In this document: positions 62,598 through 64,000 of the stretch, piece after piece
Numbering within the stretch: position 1 is the stretch's first letter
Layout: each line of letters begins with the position of its first letter
Assembly (NCBI GenBank): GCA_022402565.1
Contig: JAKRSC010000021.1
Span: forward strand, 63,595 to 127,594
Reading direction: 5' to 3'
DNA length: 64,000 nt
Origin: Hydrotalea sp.
GTDB taxonomy: Bacteria > Bacteroidota > Bacteroidia > Chitinophagales > Chitinophagaceae
Position numbers and translations under genes: made by a program
The notes under the pieces: model-generated
Databases searched by the model: none
What the model was told of the DNA's origin: nothing
What the model saw: only the letters and a program-made list of their open reading frames with translations

Positions 62598-64000
62598 ATG
62601 AAACATCTGCTAATATTACTCTGCACAAGTTTATTACTTTTTTCTGCTAGTAGTCAGAAAATTCAAGTCAAAGTTGTTGGTCAACCTGCTGAACAACTTC
62701 AAGGAAGACTGCTACTAATTTTTAGTGAACGCGCTCAACCAGAGCCAAGATTCACAATTAGTGACGGACCTGAAACGCAAATAGTTTTTGGAGCTGATAT
62801 AAGTAATTGGAACAGTTCAAATGTTCTAACAATATCAAACAGCGATTTTTTTGGTTACCCAATTGAACAAATGAATCAACTTCCTAAAAGACGCTACTAT
62901 GTACAGGTTGTATTTCATAAATATGAAACATTCAAAAGAAAAGATGGACACACTGTACAACTTCCTATGGATAGAGGTGAAGGACAACACTGGAACCTAG
63001 CACCAGGCAATTTGTATTCAACTGCAATAGAAGTGAATTGGCAAGGACCAAATTCCACAATTCAACTAAATCTCGACAAAATAATTCCTCCTATTGAGGA
63101 ACCAAAAGACACTAAGTATATCAAGCATATAAAAATCCAAAGCAAGCTACTTACTGAATTTTGGGGGCGCCCCATGTTTTTAGGTGCACATATTTTACTT
63201 CCAGAGGGTTTCGATGAAAATCCAACAGTAAAATATCCTTTAGCCATTTTTCATGGTCATTTTCCAAGTGATTTTGATGGGTTTAGAACAACGCCACCTG
63301 ATGAAAATTTACGTCCAGATACTTCAAAGAGATTTAACTTAATAGGCTACAACAAAATTGTACAAGAAGAAGCTTACCGCTTTTATAAATTGTGGACTGG
63401 ACCAAATTTCCCAAGAGTAATTGCAATTGAAATTCAACATGCAAATCCTTATTATGATGATTCTTATGCTGTGAATTCAGCGAATCTTGGACCTTATGGA
63501 GATGCCATTACGTATGAACTAATACCAGAAATTGAAAGAAGATTCAGAGGTATTGGCGAAGGATGGGCTAGGTTTATGTATGGAGGAAGTACAGGGGGAT
63601 GGGAGGCTTTAGCAGCACAAGTATTTTATCCAAAGGAGTACAACGGCGCATATGCAGCTTGTCCCGATCCAATTGATTTTAGACATTACATGACCATTAA
63701 TTTATACGAAGATAAAAACGCCTATTACCTAGAAAGTCCATTTAAAAAAACGTTACGACCTGGTCATCGGAATTACTTAGGACATGTTAGTGCTACTGTA
63801 AAAGACATGAACCTTAAAGAATTAGCATTAGGAAACAAAAGCAGAAGCGGTGATCAGTTTGATATTTGGGAGGCTGTGTTTTCACCTGTTGCAAAAGATG
63901 GTTATCCTGCAAGAATTTGGGACAAGAAAACAGGTATCATCAATAAAGACATAGCATCTTATTGGAAAGAAAACTATGACCTGACACATATCATTCAAAG
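62598..64000 (+). CDS. Exported esterase-like alpha/beta hydrolase, 3' end outside window
   Basis: The ATG at 62598 opens a frame that runs to the right edge without a stop (467 codons visible). The signal peptide MKHLLILLCTSLLLFSASSQ is followed by an N-terminal beta domain of about 170 residues. A putative-esterase-like domain (PF00756 type) comes next, with HILLPEGFDENPTVKYPLAIFHGHF and the nucleophile serine in MYGGSTGGWEA (GxSxG form). The catalytic aspartate and histidine are not all identifiable. The substrate is unknown; such enzymes often act on acylated sugars or siderophores. It lies 32 bases downstream of DUF2461 on the same strand. Confidence 0.8.
   Translation, partial: MKHLLILLCTSLLLFSASSQKIQVKVVGQPAEQLQGRLLLIFSERAQPEPRFTISDGPETQIVFGADISNWNSSNVLTISNSDFFGYPIEQMNQLPKRRYYVQVVFHKYETFKRKDGHTVQLPMDRGEGQHWNLAPGNLYSTAIEVNWQGPNSTIQLNLDKIIPPIEEPKDTKYIKHIKIQSKLLTEFWGRPMFLGAHILLPEGFDENPTVKYPLAIFHGHFPSDFDGFRTTPPDENLRPDTSKRFNLIGYNKIVQEEAYRFYKLWTGPNFPRVIAIEIQHANPYYDDSYAVNSANLGPYGDAITYELIPEIERRFRGIGEGWARFMYGGSTGGWEALAAQVFYPKEYNGAYAACPDPIDFRHYMTINLYEDKNAYYLESPFKKTLRPGHRNYLGHVSATVKDMNLKELALGNKSRSGDQFDIWEAVFSPVAKDGYPARIWDKKTGIINKDIASYWKENYDLTHIIQ

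Overview
The window looks like chromosomal DNA of a member of the Bacteroidota, most likely of the class Chitinophagia. The support is a TAnnTTTG promoter element in front of many genes, a SusC/SusD-type glycan uptake operon, gliding-motility genes (gldH and a gldB-like gene), an amylase with a type IX secretion C-terminal domain, an N-acyl-ornithine carbamoyltransferase in place of ornithine carbamoyltransferase, and the long form of IspG. The class-level placement is an inference. I saw no rRNA, tRNA, CRISPR array, phage or insertion sequence.

Layout. 1-1.37 kb is an AT-rich, decaying region with two remnants of C39 peptidase/bacteriocin-exporter genes either side of an unknown membrane protein. 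1.37-3.56 kb is a membrane protein / winged-helix regulator / DUF4153-like operon. 3.56-34.1 kb is mostly housekeeping: an M20 peptidase, a ParA ATPase, argF', a fatty acid hydroxylase, an oxidoreductase, a thiolase, isocitrate dehydrogenase, a gldB-like gene, apaG, a HIT protein, greA, kbl, a class D beta-lactamase with ispG, an ABC permease, tsaE, a copper-type P-ATPase, a HerA-like ATPase, a DUF2975/HTH operon, ricT, holB, an M3 peptidase and mutL. 34.3-38.1 kb is a strikingly AT-rich three-gene island: a secreted four-cysteine small protein, a GLPGLI-family protein and a TonB-receptor-like outer-membrane protein. 38.2-41.2 kb holds a DUF4920 protein, a D-Ala-D-Ala carboxypeptidase and an arginase-fold protein with altered metal ligands.

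41.4-45.9 kb encodes galactan degradation: a single polypeptide joining a GH2 beta-galactosidase to a GH53 endo-galactanase, next to a separate GH53 lipoprotein. 46.0-49.0 kb is a yicC-gldH-histidine kinase-response regulator operon. 49.1-59.7 kb is a starch utilisation locus read leftwards: a Nudix-like regulator, a GH13 amylase with a type IX sorting domain, susC, susD and two SusE/F lipoproteins. Palindromes of the form TGTGTA-N5-TACACA lie before the amylase, and a related one lies before the regulator; these are the likely operators. 59.8-64.0 kb has ligA, a DUF2461 gene and an esterase-like gene that runs off the right end.

The observations most worth following are the AT-rich peptide/GLPGLI/receptor island, the GH2-GH53 fusion, the palindromic operators of the starch locus, a MutL that has lost its endonuclease motifs, and a terminator-like hairpin in the greA leader.
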